Shown here in pieces: positions 51,804 through 61,311 of a stretch of 64,000 nt of DNA. The position numbers and the translations under genes were made by a program. The stretch covers positions 1,446,164-1,510,163 of the forward strand of contig NZ_CP110232.1 in assembly GCF_029144185.1 (NCBI RefSeq). The letters run 5' to 3'. A model generated the notes under the pieces. That model did not search any database. It saw only the letters and a list, made by a program, of their open reading frames with translations, and had not been told where the DNA came from. The first letter of the stretch is position 1. Each line of letters begins with the position of its first letter. Source of the stretch: Vagococcus intermedius. GTDB lineage: Bacteria > Bacillota > Bacilli > Lactobacillales > Vagococcaceae.

Positions 51804-53299
51804 TACGAATCCTTTCCATACTTAGCCATTTCAGCATAAACAAACTCTAAATCTAGATTGTCACGCATAGCTTGAGCTAACTTAGTATATTCACGATCTT
51901 TTTGAGTTTCTAATGATTCGGTATTGCCAACTATTTCAGTCAATCCCTTGTTTACCCGTAAACGATTTAACAATTCACGAGACCAACTGATATTATCAAA
52001 TATCCCATGAAGATATGTTCCAACAATGCTATTATCTTCTGATACAACACCATCATAACGCTCAGTTTCTTGGCCATTTTCTCGTGTGATTTTAGCAAAG
52101 CTAGCTAATTTCCCACTTTTATCTCGGGTTTCACCCATGTGAATTTCGTAACCTTTGACTAAGTGTTTACTGACGTTTGCTTCGACTTGAGTTGTTACTT
52201 TTTCTTCTAAAAAAGTAGTCTCAAGAGGTAATAAACTAAGACCTGGAACAGACATACTCCCTTCGCTTAAAACCTCTCCTAATAATTGATACCCACCACA
52301 AATACCAACAATTTGCGAACCGCGAGCATGACAATCATTAATCGCTTTGGCTAAGCCACTTTCTTTAAGATAGACAGCATCTTCAACTGTATTTTTCGTC
52401 CCTGGAATCACTAGTAAGTCTGGTTGCTTTAGGTCACTTAATTTTTTAACATAGCGTAATGACACATCTGGCTGTTGTTCTAAACTACGCATATCAGTGA
52501 AATTGGACATTCTAGGCAAACTAATCACGGCAATATCTAATTCTTTACTTTCATCAAACTGAGTTTGCTTTGTCGATAATACAACACTATCTTCCTCATC
52601 AATATCTAGGGAAAGATATGGCATAACCCCAATTATAGGGACACCCGTTAACTCTTCAATCATCTCTAAACCTGACTCTAATAATTTTTTGTCGCCTCTA
52701 AATTTATTAATCACAACACCTATCACACGTCTCTTATCTTCTGGTTTCATTAAGGCTAATGTGCCATAAATACTAGCAAAAACGCCACCTTTATCAATAT
52801 CAGCGACTAAAATAACTGGCGCATCAACTAATTTTGCCATCCCCATATTAACAATATCACGATCATTGAGATTTATCTCAGCGGGGCTACCTGCTCCTTC
52901 TATTACAATTCGATCGTTTTCTTGTCTTAGTTCATCGTAAACTGACTTAATTTGAGGCAATAAGGTTAACTTATAATCATGATATTCTAATACGTTCATA
53001 TCTTTTAATACTTTTCCTAAAAAAACCACTTGTGACTGTTGATCAGTAGATGGTTTCAATAAAACTGGATTCATGCGAACATCTGGGGCAATCCCTGCTG
53101 CTTCTGCTTGGAAAACTTGGGCGCGTCCCATCTCATCCCCAGTTGCTGTTATATATGAATTTAACGCCATATTTTGAGATTTAAAAGGGACTACATCATA
53201 ACCATCTTCCTTAAAGACTCGACATAATCCAGCTGCTAAGACACTTTTACCAGCATCTGAAGCTGTCCCTTGTACCATAATTGCCTGCGCTTTGTTCAT
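51803..53299 (-). CDS. cbiP: Cobyric acid synthase (CbiP)
   Basis: 498 residues. N-terminal ATP-dependent domain with VQGTASDAGKSVLAAGLCR, FKSQNMALNSYITATGDEMGRAQ and EGAGSPAEINL; the C-terminal glutamine amidotransferase domain has the nucleophile Cys in IVGICGGYQLLG and His in VGTYLHGIFDN. It amidates four side chains of adenosyl-cobyrinic acid diamide. It follows cbiO by 15 bases. Confidence 0.97.
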   Translation of the reverse strand: MNKAQAIMVQGTASDAGKSVLAAGLCRVFKEDGYDVVPFKSQNMALNSYITATGDEMGRAQVFQAEAAGIAPDVRMNPVLLKPSTDQQSQVVFLGKVLKDMNVLEYHDYKLTLLPQIKSVYDELRQENDRIVIEGAGSPAEINLNDRDIVNMGMAKLVDAPVILVADIDKGGVFASIYGTLALMKPEDKRRVIGVVINKFRGDKKLLESGLEMIEELTGVPIIGVMPYLSLDIDEEDSVVLSTKQTQFDESKELDIAVISLPRMSNFTDMRSLEQQPDVSLRYVKKLSDLKQPDLLVIPGTKNTVEDAVYLKESGLAKAINDCHARGSQIVGICGGYQLLGEVLSEGSMSVPGLSLLPLETTFLEEKVTTQVEANVSKHLVKGYEIHMGETRDKSGKLASFAKITRENGQETERYDGVVSEDNSIVGTYLHGIFDNISWSRELLNRLRVNKGLTEIVGNTESLETQKDREYTKLAQAMRDNLDLEFVYAEMAKYGKDS

Positions 53300-53314
53300 T
53301 ACTACCTCACCCTC

Positions 53315-54118
53315 TCATTCTTTTTTGTTTTGTTGTGAAAAAAATGATTGTTCATTTTCAAATAATGGCAAGTTGAACTGCTGATGAATTTTAACAAGCC
53401 ATGGTTGCTCTAAATTTGCTTGTAGTAATAGTTCACGATCAATAAAGGCTGTCTCCTTAGTTCCTTGAGTTAGTAATTTCCCATCGGCTAATAAATAAAA
53501 ATAATCACAACAATCATAAACCAGATCCATGTCATGACTAGAAATGATAATGTTTTTTCCTTGCTTAGCCAAGCGATTAATAACTGACATCATCAAACGT
53601 CTACCTTCAGGATCTAAACCGGCAGTTGGCTCATCTAATAACAACCATTTGCTCTCCAAAGCTAAGGCGCCTGCAATGGCTACTCTTTTTTTTTGTCCAT
53701 AACTGAGATATTGAACCGGTTTTTCTTTAAGGTGGCTAATCCCTAATTCTAATAAAACTTTATCAACTCGATGTGTTATCTCCGCTTCTTCATACCCTAA
53801 ATTTCTTAAAGCAAAAGCCACATCATCTTTGACAATTGAATAAAAAATCTGTTGATCTGGATTTTGAAATACTAGAGAAACTTCTTGTCGATAAATATAC
53901 AAATCCTTTTTTTTATAAGAGAGAGGTTTACCTTGATAAGCAATCATTCCTTTTTGTGGCTTTAATAATCCCATTAATGATAGAAATAAGGTCGATTTAC
54001 CTGAACCATTGGCACCTAATAAACCATAAACATGACCTTCCTTAAACTCTAACGTTAAATCTTTTAAAATTGTTTGACCTTCTTGATAAGAATAGGCTAC
54101 TTTTTTTACCTCTAACAT
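53315..54118 (-). CDS. cbiO: Cobalt ECF transporter ATPase CbiO
   Basis: 267 residues. Walker A LLGANGSGKSTLFLSLMG, Q-loop FQNPDQQIFYS (typical of ECF/cobalt ATPases), signature LSYGQKKRVAIAGAL, Walker B WLLLDEPTAGLD and switch His in SSHDMD. With CbiM, CbiN and CbiQ it imports Co2+. It starts six bases after cbiQ. Confidence 0.96.
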   Translation of the reverse strand: MLEVKKVAYSYQEGQTILKDLTLEFKEGHVYGLLGANGSGKSTLFLSLMGLLKPQKGMIAYQGKPLSYKKKDLYIYRQEVSLVFQNPDQQIFYSIVKDDVAFALRNLGYEEAEITHRVDKVLLELGISHLKEKPVQYLSYGQKKRVAIAGALALESKWLLLDEPTAGLDPEGRRLMMSVINRLAKQGKNIIISSHDMDLVYDCCDYFYLLADGKLLTQGTKETAFIDRELLLQANLEQPWLVKIHQQFNLPLFENEQSFFSQQNKKE

Positions 54119-54124
54119 CTCAGC

Positions 54125-54808
54125 TTACCTCCCTATTGGAAATTCTCCATCATAAAATTTAATTTCTAAGGCAACCGACATTTGCTGAAACTGTTCTAAC
54201 ATTTGAATCACTAACAAACGACCTAATTGTGCCATACTTAAATAACTGGTTTTTAAATTATGGTAACCAAAACGTAGTTGCTGACTTTTATAAATCATAT
54301 GTGTTACCTCTAAAAAGATAAAAATAAACCGATACATTAACATTGTAATTTCAATAAAAAAATCTGGTAAATGTAGCTTACTCATCACTTGAATAATCTG
54401 TTGAAAAGGAACTGTGAAAATAAAAAAATAAGTGCAAACTAAACAACTAAGAGAACGAATACACAGTTGATAAGCCATTGCTAGACTAGCTGGTGTCACA
54501 CCTATATAATAATGACCTACAAGAATAGCATGACTAAAACTAACCGGATTTTTAGATCCGGTTAGCATGATTGTCACTAAGCTAATTAATAAAAAAGGAA
54601 GTGGGACAAGGAACCATTTAAAGTAACGCTTAAAAGATAAACGTGCCACATACATTGTTAAACTACCTACAAATAACATCATTCCCAATTGAATCGCAGG
54701 AAAACTGAGTAAACAAATTAACAACAAAATTAAATAAAAAAATGATTTCTTACACGGACTTACTTTTAACAATCTATTTTGATAAGCAATTTGATCAATG
54801 ATCAACAT
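54125..54808 (-). CDS. cbiQ: Cobalt ECF transporter T component CbiQ
   Basis: 227 residues from the ATG at 54808 (MLIIDQIAYQNRLLKVSP); a longer frame to 54853 overlaps cbiN too far and lacks a fitting binding site. It has about five membrane helices and an amphipathic C-terminal region with the coupling-helix motif SQQLRFGYHN that contacts CbiO. It overlaps the end of cbiN by 14 bases. Confidence 0.9.
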   Translation of the reverse strand: MLIIDQIAYQNRLLKVSPCKKSFFYLILLLICLLSFPAIQLGMMLFVGSLTMYVARLSFKRYFKWFLVPLPFLLISLVTIMLTGSKNPVSFSHAILVGHYYIGVTPASLAMAYQLCIRSLSCLVCTYFFIFTVPFQQIIQVMSKLHLPDFFIEITMLMYRFIFIFLEVTHMIYKSQQLRFGYHNLKTSYLSMAQLGRLLVIQMLEQFQQMSVALEIKFYDGEFPIGR

Positions 54809-55079
54809 TTTTTTCTTTCCCTTTACCTTTGTAATACCCAATTGCATAGGCAATAATTCCTACTCCAATGCTACCTTGCAAGGTGAATAATAGACTCTCA
54901 ATCTCACCACTTTTAGGTTCATAGATTGGCTCAAACCAAGGTTCATAATCAGGACGTAGCTCAGTAATTAATGTTTCAGCCGCATCATCTGATCCACCAT
55001 ACTCTCCAGTTGAATTAAAAACAAAGGCACTAATCATTAAAATAACAACAATTGCAATCAACGTTAAATTCTTTTTCAT
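54795..55079 (-). CDS. cbiN: Cobalt transport protein CbiN
   Basis: 94 residues, two membrane helices (about 5-22 and 67-84) with an acidic loop between them (GSDDAAETLITELRPDYEPWFEPIYEP). This loop inserts near the metal site of CbiM and supports cobalt loading. Its ATG overlaps the cbiM stop as TAATG. Confidence 0.95.
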   Translation of the reverse strand: MKKNLTLIAIVVILMISAFVFNSTGEYGGSDDAAETLITELRPDYEPWFEPIYEPKSGEIESLLFTLQGSIGVGIIAYAIGYYKGKGKEKNVDH

Positions 55080-55825
55080 TAGTTAGTTCCCCCTTTTAAT
55101 TGAGCATGTGGCATATATTCAGCGATTAAATTATACATAACAACAGTCAATAGGCCTTCTGCTATAGCAATCGGGATTTGAGTCAAACAAAAAATCCCCA
55201 TAAATTTAACGATCGTTCCAAAAACACCTAAGCCCGCATCTGGAAAAACAACACCTAATTGAATAGAAGTTGTTAGATAGGTAGCTAAATCTGCTAAAGC
55301 TGCACATAAAAAGATTGAAACAGATTGACTTAAATTAACTTTACGCGCTAATTTATAAATACCATATCCGACAAAAGGTCCAACAACTGCCATTGAAAAT
55401 GCATTTGCTCCTAATGTTGATAAACCACCATGTGCTAACAATAAAGCTTGGAATAATAGACAAATAGTACCAAGTACACTAATAACAGATGGACCAAAGA
55501 ATAAGGTACCAATCCCAACACCCGTTGGGTGAGAAGTTGATCCTGTCACTGATGGTAATTTTAAAGCGGATAAAATAAAAATAAAGGCACCTGATAGAGC
55601 TAATAACATTTTACTTTCAGGGTTCTTTTGAACAATTTTACGCATATTAAGTAAACCGTAAATAAAGAAAGGAATAAAGACTGCAAACCAAAAGGCACAC
55701 CAAGCAGGAGGTAAAAATCCTTCCATAATATGCATAGCATTTGCTTGTTCTGGTTCACCAACTGTTAAGAAATATAAGAGTAAACCTGCGGTTCCTGTTA
55801 CTTTCAATTTAGTACTTTTCGTCAT
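55079..55825 (-). CDS. cbiM: Cobalt ECF transporter S component CbiM
   Basis: 248 residues, about seven membrane segments after a cleavable signal peptide (about 1-30, ending EQANA). Mature protein then starts MHIMEGFLP, placing the key metal-binding His at mature position 2. Further signatures are [15 protein letters not shown] and [26 protein letters not shown]. It is the metal-specific membrane subunit. It lies 35 bases after cbiL; no riboswitch is visible there. Confidence 0.95.
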   Translation of the reverse strand: MTKSTKLKVTGTAGLLLYFLTVGEPEQANAMHIMEGFLPPAWCAFWFAVFIPFFIYGLLNMRKIVQKNPESKMLLALSGAFIFILSALKLPSVTGSTSHPTGVGIGTLFFGPSVISVLGTICLLFQALLLAHGGLSTLGANAFSMAVVGPFVGYGIYKLARKVNLSQSVSIFLCAALADLATYLTTSIQLGVVFPDAGLGVFGTIVKFMGIFCLTQIPIAIAEGLLTVVMYNLIAEYMPHAQLKGGTN

Positions 55826-55860
55826 TTTGAATCACTCCTTATTTAATTTAGTTAACAACT

Positions 55861-56565
55861 TTAAAACTGGCGATTTTTATAAACAATCATCGTTGAAAAA
55901 TAAGATAATTTATCAGTCTCTTTAAGATTCTTAATCGTCATTTGACGGACTTCTTTAGCTTGTGAAGCATGACTAATTAGAATAGTCTGCTCTAACAAAT
56001 TAGCTTCTCTTAAAATAGGTAAGACTTTTGGTAGATGGTTGGCAACTTTCATTAGAACGACTGTATCATTTTGCAAAATGCCATTTTTAATTTCTTCAGC
56101 AGATACTGTGGCTGGAATTACCGCAAATTTTTCTTCATCAATACATAATGGTAATTGAACTTGCGAGGCCATACTAATAAAGGAAGCGATGCCTGGAACG
56201 GTCTCGGTTTCAATATCATCATCTAAAAGATCTAGTAAGTAACTATAAGTGCTATAAACCATTGGATCCCCTAAGGTAATAAAAGCCACATCTTGCCCAC
56301 TGCGAACATCAGCTGAAATTTCCTTAGCAATGGTTTGCCAACTGATCATTTTTTCTTCCCAATCATTCGTCATAGGAAAATGACGTTGCTTAATTTCTAA
56401 CTCTGGATTCAAAAATGGTTCAACAATCGATAAAGCTAAGCTCTTACTAGCTTTTTTTGCTTCGGGTGTATATAAAACAGACATTTTTTTTAGTAAATTT
56501 GCCCCCTTGACTGTCATTAAATCACTGTCTCCTGGACCGGTACCAATCCCATAAAATTTTGCCAT
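55861..56565 (-). CDS. cbiL: Cobalt-factor II C20-methyltransferase CbiL
   Basis: 234 residues, tetrapyrrole methylase fold with FYGIGTGPGDSDLMTVKGAN at the start and VAFITLGDPMVYSTYSYLLDLL and VPGIASFISMASQVQLPL in the core. It methylates C20 of cobalt-factor II using SAM. It is four bases after cbiK in the operon. Confidence 0.95.
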   Translation of the reverse strand: MAKFYGIGTGPGDSDLMTVKGANLLKKMSVLYTPEAKKASKSLALSIVEPFLNPELEIKQRHFPMTNDWEEKMISWQTIAKEISADVRSGQDVAFITLGDPMVYSTYSYLLDLLDDDIETETVPGIASFISMASQVQLPLCIDEEKFAVIPATVSAEEIKNGILQNDTVVLMKVANHLPKVLPILREANLLEQTILISHASQAKEVRQMTIKNLKETDKLSYFSTMIVYKNRQF

Positions 56566-56569
56566 TTTT

Positions 56570-57346
56570 TTAGGCCTCTTTCGTCATGATTTCTTGAAGA
56601 TGAGATAAATAAATATCTTGAATTTTTGGGCTTTCACCTAACCCCACTAAATGTGGTTCTACTACAAATCCTGCTCTAATTAATTGAGATTTCCATGAAT
56701 CTTCCTCGTCAGATGCCATGTCTTTAGTGGCATGATCACCTGCTACTAACATAAAGGGATACAGATGTAAGTGCGTTTTACCTTGCGCTTTTAATTCAGC
56801 AATTGTCCCCTCTAAATGAGGATAACTTTCAACACAACAAATTTGGACAGGTTCTTCTTTCATCATATGATCTAGACAAGCATACGTTGCAAATGATGGG
56901 TGTTCTGAACCATGAGCCATTAAAACCATTGCTTCATGTTCTTTTAAAGGGGCTGTCAACTCTTTTAATGCTACGATTACTTTTTCATAATCACGGTGAT
57001 ACGTTAATAATGGACGGCTAATTTCAAATTTTTCAAAATCATTTTTAAAAGCACTAGCCTGTTTTAAAATTTTATGATATTCACTACCAGTAATCACATG
57101 TAAAGGTTGAACAATCACTTCTTCATAGCCTTCACTTTTTAGTTTTTTCAAGGCTTGTGTAGTCGTATTAATGCTAAGTCCTTCTTGTTTTTTAATCCGA
57201 CCAATTACCATGTTAGACGTAAAAGCACGATGCATATCATACTCTGGATAAACCTGCGCAATGCGTGTTTCACATGCCTCAATTGTTTTTTTTCGTGTTT
57301 CCGGATAAGTTGTGCCAAAACTGACAACTAAAATTGCTTTCTTCAT
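56570..57346 (-). CDS. cbiK: Sirohydrochlorin cobaltochelatase CbiK
   Basis: 258 residues, class II chelatase of the anaerobic type. VVSFGTTYPETRKKTIEAC is the conserved start; the catalytic His residues lie in VLMAHGSEHPS and VAGDHATKDMA. It inserts Co2+ into sirohydrochlorin, committing it to cobalamin. Its ATG overlaps the fusion gene's stop by four bases. Confidence 0.96.
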   Translation of the reverse strand: MKKAILVVSFGTTYPETRKKTIEACETRIAQVYPEYDMHRAFTSNMVIGRIKKQEGLSINTTTQALKKLKSEGYEEVIVQPLHVITGSEYHKILKQASAFKNDFEKFEISRPLLTYHRDYEKVIVALKELTAPLKEHEAMVLMAHGSEHPSFATYACLDHMMKEEPVQICCVESYPHLEGTIAELKAQGKTHLHLYPFMLVAGDHATKDMASDEEDSWKSQLIRAGFVVEPHLVGLGESPKIQDIYLSHLQEIMTKEA

Positions 57347-58740
57347 AATAATACCTCCTGAATTTTATTAATAATAGCATCAAAACTAGGCTCACTAGTT
57401 TGATACACCATTAGTCCCTGTTCTTTTAAAACACTAGCTGTTTGTTCGCCCATTGTAATGATAGGTAAGTTTTCTAACTCACTTAATTGATAGTAATGTA
57501 GTAAATCTTCCGCCGCTTGAGAATGAGGCAAACAAATAGCTGATACTTCTGTTAGTTCAGCTTTAATTCGCTGATCATATACGCGTATATGCGTTTTTAT
57601 AAGAGGTATATTAGCCTGTTCACTTATTTTTTCTTCACGATCTGAACCAAAAATAATCATCTCATTAGTTAGCCTTAACTCTGATAAACTCAACCCACTT
57701 TGTTTTAATTGAATGCCTGATTGTGCCAAAGCTTGACACGTATGGTGTCCGACACCACTAATCCCTTGAGGTAGATTTCTAATATCATTCCCTTTGTCGT
57801 ACCACTTTTTAATAAAGGCCGACCAACTTTTAGCATCTGTAAATACTAATTCTTTATCGGAAATCTTTGGTAATTCCCACTGAGTCTCTACTCTTTGAGC
57901 ACTAGGATAAGTCACAACTGATGCACCCTCATCTGTCAAACGATGGGCCAAACGTTGGTGAGCGGTCATTGGCATCAATAGTTGTTTTCCAAATAAAGAA
58001 CGGGATTCAAATACATTTAATGTATCACGTAACGTAATGACCTCACCTACAACAATTAAACTAGGAGAAGTAATCTTAGCTTCCGCTACTTTTTGACAAA
58101 TATTGGTCAAATCGCCTACGACTGTTTGTTGCTTGCTTCTTGTTGCCCAGTGGACTAAAGCAATTGGTGTTGACTCGGCTTTACCATTAGCCTGAAGTTC
58201 TTGAGAGATGGTTGCTAGTTCTGAAACTCCCATTAGAAAAACTAAGGTCCCTGAAAGTTTGGCAATGACAGGCCAATCAATATCTAGTCCTTCTTTCCCT
58301 CGATGAGCGGTAATAACATGGAATGAACCTGCTACATAACGATGAGTAATCGGGATACCTGCATAGGCAAGTCCACCAATAGCTGAAGTAATACCAGGTA
58401 CCACTTCAAATGAAATACCTTGCTCTAATAAGGCAGCTCCTTCTTCACCACCACGTCCAAAGACATAGGGGTCACCCCCTTTTAACCGAACAATTTTTTG
58501 ATTTTTCTGAGCCTTTTCAATTAAAATATCTGCAATTTGATCTTGAGGAACGGGATGATACTGAGGCTCTTTTCCGACATAGATTAATTCACAATTTGGA
58601 TTAACTAAACTCAACAATTCACGATTAACTAATCTGTCGTATACTACAACATCCGCTTCTTTCAAACGTCTTTGACCTTTTACAGTCAATAACTCACAAT
58701 CTCCTGGCCCTGCTCCTACTAACGAAATCATTCCTGTCAT
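57343..58740 (-). CDS. cobA: CobA-HemD fusion: uroporphyrinogen-III C-methyltransferase with a C-terminal HemD domain
   Basis: 465 residues. The N-terminal methyltransferase (about 1-245) is complete: ISLVGAGPGDCELLTVKG, VYDRLVN, RLKGGDPYVFGRGGEEGAAL and VVPGITSAIGGLAYAGIPITHR. From about 250 it continues as a HemD-like domain (QLLMPMTAHQRLAHRLTDEG, ELVFTDAKSWSAFIKKWY, GISGVGHHTCQALAQ, LPIITMGEQTASVLKEQG). CobA makes precorrin-2 from uroporphyrinogen III; the fused domain would supply it. Such a fusion is typical of Lactobacillus and Listeria cob operons, but here a stand-alone hemD is also present. Confidence 0.93.
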   Translation of the reverse strand: MTGMISLVGAGPGDCELLTVKGQRRLKEADVVVYDRLVNRELLSLVNPNCELIYVGKEPQYHPVPQDQIADILIEKAQKNQKIVRLKGGDPYVFGRGGEEGAALLEQGISFEVVPGITSAIGGLAYAGIPITHRYVAGSFHVITAHRGKEGLDIDWPVIAKLSGTLVFLMGVSELATISQELQANGKAESTPIALVHWATRSKQQTVVGDLTNICQKVAEAKITSPSLIVVGEVITLRDTLNVFESRSLFGKQLLMPMTAHQRLAHRLTDEGASVVTYPSAQRVETQWELPKISDKELVFTDAKSWSAFIKKWYDKGNDIRNLPQGISGVGHHTCQALAQSGIQLKQSGLSLSELRLTNEMIIFGSDREEKISEQANIPLIKTHIRVYDQRIKAELTEVSAICLPHSQAAEDLLHYYQLSELENLPIITMGEQTASVLKEQGLMVYQTSEPSFDAIINKIQEVLL

Positions 58741-59492
58741 TTATGCCACTCCTTTACTAACCAATCTGACACGTCTTCTGGGTCGTGAATAACGTGTGGA
58801 TAATCTACTTTTGGTCGTTGAATCATGATACAAGGAATACCTAGTTGCCTACAGGCTTCACTTTTTTCTAAAATACCACCGGTTGTACCACTTTCTTTTG
58901 TTATTAAGACACTTGCTTCTGCATTTTTCAATAAGGCAACATTCAACTCCGTTGAAAACGGACCTCTTAGTGCTTCGATATGATCGGAATTAAGCCCTAA
59001 AGCTGACAATTCTTTAATGACACTCACCACAGGTAAGACACGGGTCTTAATTCGCTCCAAAGGCAGTTGAGCAACATACTCTGCCATTGTTTTACTTCCA
59101 ACCGTAAGATAGATTTTACCCGTTGTCTTTAAAGCCAATTCGCACGCTTCTTGGCTAGTTGCCACATGCGTAACGCCAGACATTTCTTGACATGTATCTC
59201 GTTCATATCTCAAATAAGGAATACTTGAGATAGCACTAGCTGCAATAGCATTTTCTGAAACCAAATTGGCAAATGGGTGAGTACCATCAATAATTAACGT
59301 TATCTTACGTTCTTTGATAAACTTAATCATCTGTTCTTGATCCATCCGACCTTGATAAACACTATCAGTATATTTTTTTGTCACACTCACACCATAGTCA
59401 GTTGCAACAGAAACAATAAATGGTTTTTCTAACTTAGTTAATTGGTGAGCAATTTTTTCAGCATCTGATGTCCCACCTAATAACAAAATCAT
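58737..59492 (-). CDS. cbiJ: Cobalt-precorrin-6A reductase CbiJ
   Basis: 251 residues. LLLGGTSDAEKIAHQL at the start is the NAD(P)-binding-like loop; LIIDGTHPFANLVSENA and ETG-like ITKESGTTGGILEKSEAC are family marks, with VIHDPEDVSDWL at the end. It reduces cobalt-precorrin-6A. It overlaps both neighbours by four bases. Confidence 0.93.
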   Translation of the reverse strand: MILLLGGTSDAEKIAHQLTKLEKPFIVSVATDYGVSVTKKYTDSVYQGRMDQEQMIKFIKERKITLIIDGTHPFANLVSENAIAASAISSIPYLRYERDTCQEMSGVTHVATSQEACELALKTTGKIYLTVGSKTMAEYVAQLPLERIKTRVLPVVSVIKELSALGLNSDHIEALRGPFSTELNVALLKNAEASVLITKESGTTGGILEKSEACRQLGIPCIMIQRPKVDYPHVIHDPEDVSDWLVKEWHK

Positions 59493-60214
59493 AAACTATA
59501 ACCTCGTGGTGTTATCATCTTACCTTTAGCTAAATAGGTTTCTTTATTACCAACAATCACAATCGTTGTCATATCAACTAATTCTTCGTCTAATTCATTA
59601 ATGGTTGTTACAATAGCTTGTTCTTTCTTACGCCCTACATCTTTAGCAATTCCAACCAAAGTCTCTGTCGATTTATATTCAGAAATAATGCTTAAGGCTT
59701 TAGCAAGATTATCGGGTCTTCCTTTACTACGAGGATTATACAAACAAATAACGAAATCAGAACTAGCTGCTGCATGTAGACGTTTTTCAATTACTTCCCA
59801 GGGTGTTAACAAATCACTTAGACTAATATGACAGAAGTCGTGCATGATTGGCGCACCTAATAAAGCAGCTCCCCCAATACTAGCCGTCACACCTGGAATC
59901 ACTTTAACTTCTAAATCTTTTTCATGGTTACCAACTAACTCTAAAATTAAACCAGCCATACCATAAATTCCTGCATCACCACTTGAAATAACGCCTACTG
60001 TTTTCCCTGTTAAAGCTATTTCGATCGCTTTTTCACAACGATCAATTTCACGTTTCATTCCAGTTGAGACTACTTCTTGATCTGTTAACATTTCTTTAAT
60101 AATACGAACATATGTCGTATAACCCACGATAACATCACATTTTTCAATCGCTTCTACTGCCTCGTAAGACATCATCTCTTTAGAACCTGGTCCTAATCCA
60201 ATTACATATAACAT
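59489..60214 (-). CDS. cbiH: Cobalt-factor III C17-methyltransferase CbiH
   Basis: 241 residues from the ATG at 60214 (MLYVIGLGPGSKEMM), with GGAGG ten bases upstream; an in-frame ATG six codons before lies on that binding site. The methylase signatures VISSGDAGIYGMAGLILEL and VIPGVTASIGGAALLGAPIMHDFCHIS, plus YNPRSKGRPDNL, identify it. It methylates C17 and drives ring contraction. No fused ferredoxin domain is present. Confidence 0.95.
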   Translation of the reverse strand: MLYVIGLGPGSKEMMSYEAVEAIEKCDVIVGYTTYVRIIKEMLTDQEVVSTGMKREIDRCEKAIEIALTGKTVGVISSGDAGIYGMAGLILELVGNHEKDLEVKVIPGVTASIGGAALLGAPIMHDFCHISLSDLLTPWEVIEKRLHAAASSDFVICLYNPRSKGRPDNLAKALSIISEYKSTETLVGIAKDVGRKKEQAIVTTINELDEELVDMTTIVIVGNKETYLAKGKMITPRGYSL

Positions 60215-60215
60215 A

Positions 60216-61307
60216 TTAGTCAATTCCTCCATTATTATCTTTTTTAGCTAATACAATCGTGACACCTTGGTAACTATAGCGCTCCGTCAGTACTTGCCCA
60301 TTACTAGCATAATGAGCACTAGAACTGGCGACATTTCCTATTCCAACTTGTTTTTTTACGAAATCAGAACTTGGATAATACGTGGAGGCTTCTTTTAAAA
60401 CATCTTTTGAATAAGTTTCAAACGGACAAGCTAATTGGTCTGCTAAAGCAATTAGCCCCTTTTCATTCTTTTTAACGTCAATACTCACAATCTTAGAAAT
60501 ACTTAAAGGAGATAAATCGTATAACTCACAAAAATTAGCAAATGCTTGTGCCACTATTTCTTTAGCAATATCTTTACGACTACCCATTCCTAATAAATAG
60601 TGTTTAGGTACAACTTGAACAGTTGGAATAGTCAGTGTTTTAAAACAACTCGGTTCTTTGTTAGTTGAAACAACAATTAAACCATCTAATTTTTCTGGAA
60701 TCTCTACTAAGCTATCCAAGACAGTCAATCCTCTAAGGTCCTTGATATAGGGATTTTCTTGATAAAAACCTACTGTCCCATGAGCAGCTAATAAAGAATT
60801 AAAAATCAGTGTTTTTTCTCTGAAGTTTTCGTAACTAGCTTTACTAGATTTGGCAATCAAATCTAAAGCAGTCACATTTTGAGTATCTGTCGCGGTTGTG
60901 ATAACTGGGATTGCCCCAAGCGCCTCAGCTAACTCCCGTGTTAAATCATTTCCGCCACCAATATGACCCGACAATAAGCTGATGACACATTGTGCTTTTT
61001 CATCTAGAACCAAGACAGCGGGGTCATAACGCTTATCCTCAACAACTGCCGCTAAACTACGAACCACGATGCCTGTTGCCATAATACAGATCAAGTAATC
61101 GTAATCAACAAATAGTTGTTGAAGCGATTCTTTGAAACTCGCCTTAGGTAAAAGTTTTTCTGACACACGTTTCTTTCTTTTAGCTGTGACATAGCTGTCA
61201 GCTCCTTGAAACAATGTCTCGATACACTCAGCTTGCTGACGCCCAGCTTCTGTCAGTGAAACAATTGCTACTGATTCGTAAACAAGTTGTTTATCCTTTT
61301 GAACCAT
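60216..61307 (-). CDS. cbiG: Cobalt-precorrin-5A hydrolase CbiG
   Basis: About 363 residues. The N-terminal domain has SVAIVSLTEAGRQQA; the centre has LICIMATGIVVRSLAAVVEDKRYDPAVLVLD and ISLLSGHIGGGNDLTRELAEALGAIPVITTATD; and the C-terminal CobE-like domain starts near KHYLLGMGSRKDIAKE. It opens the delta-lactone of cobalt-precorrin-5A, losing acetaldehyde. The start is uncertain: ATG at 61307 follows the cbiF stop by four bases; ATG at 61328 overlaps it. Neither has a clear binding site. Confidence 0.92.
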   Translation of the reverse strand: MVQKDKQLVYESVAIVSLTEAGRQQAECIETLFQGADSYVTAKRKKRVSEKLLPKASFKESLQQLFVDYDYLICIMATGIVVRSLAAVVEDKRYDPAVLVLDEKAQCVISLLSGHIGGGNDLTRELAEALGAIPVITTATDTQNVTALDLIAKSSKASYENFREKTLIFNSLLAAHGTVGFYQENPYIKDLRGLTVLDSLVEIPEKLDGLIVVSTNKEPSCFKTLTIPTVQVVPKHYLLGMGSRKDIAKEIVAQAFANFCELYDLSPLSISKIVSIDVKKNEKGLIALADQLACPFETYSKDVLKEASTYYPSSDFVKKQVGIGNVASSSAHYASNGQVLTERYSYQGVTIVLAKKDNNGGID

Positions 61308-61311
61308 GAGC

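Noticed and set aside
55826-55860. Possible cobalamin riboswitch between cbiL and cbiM
   Set aside because: The gap is only 35 bases with no B12-box sequence; any riboswitch must lie upstream of cbiD outside the window.
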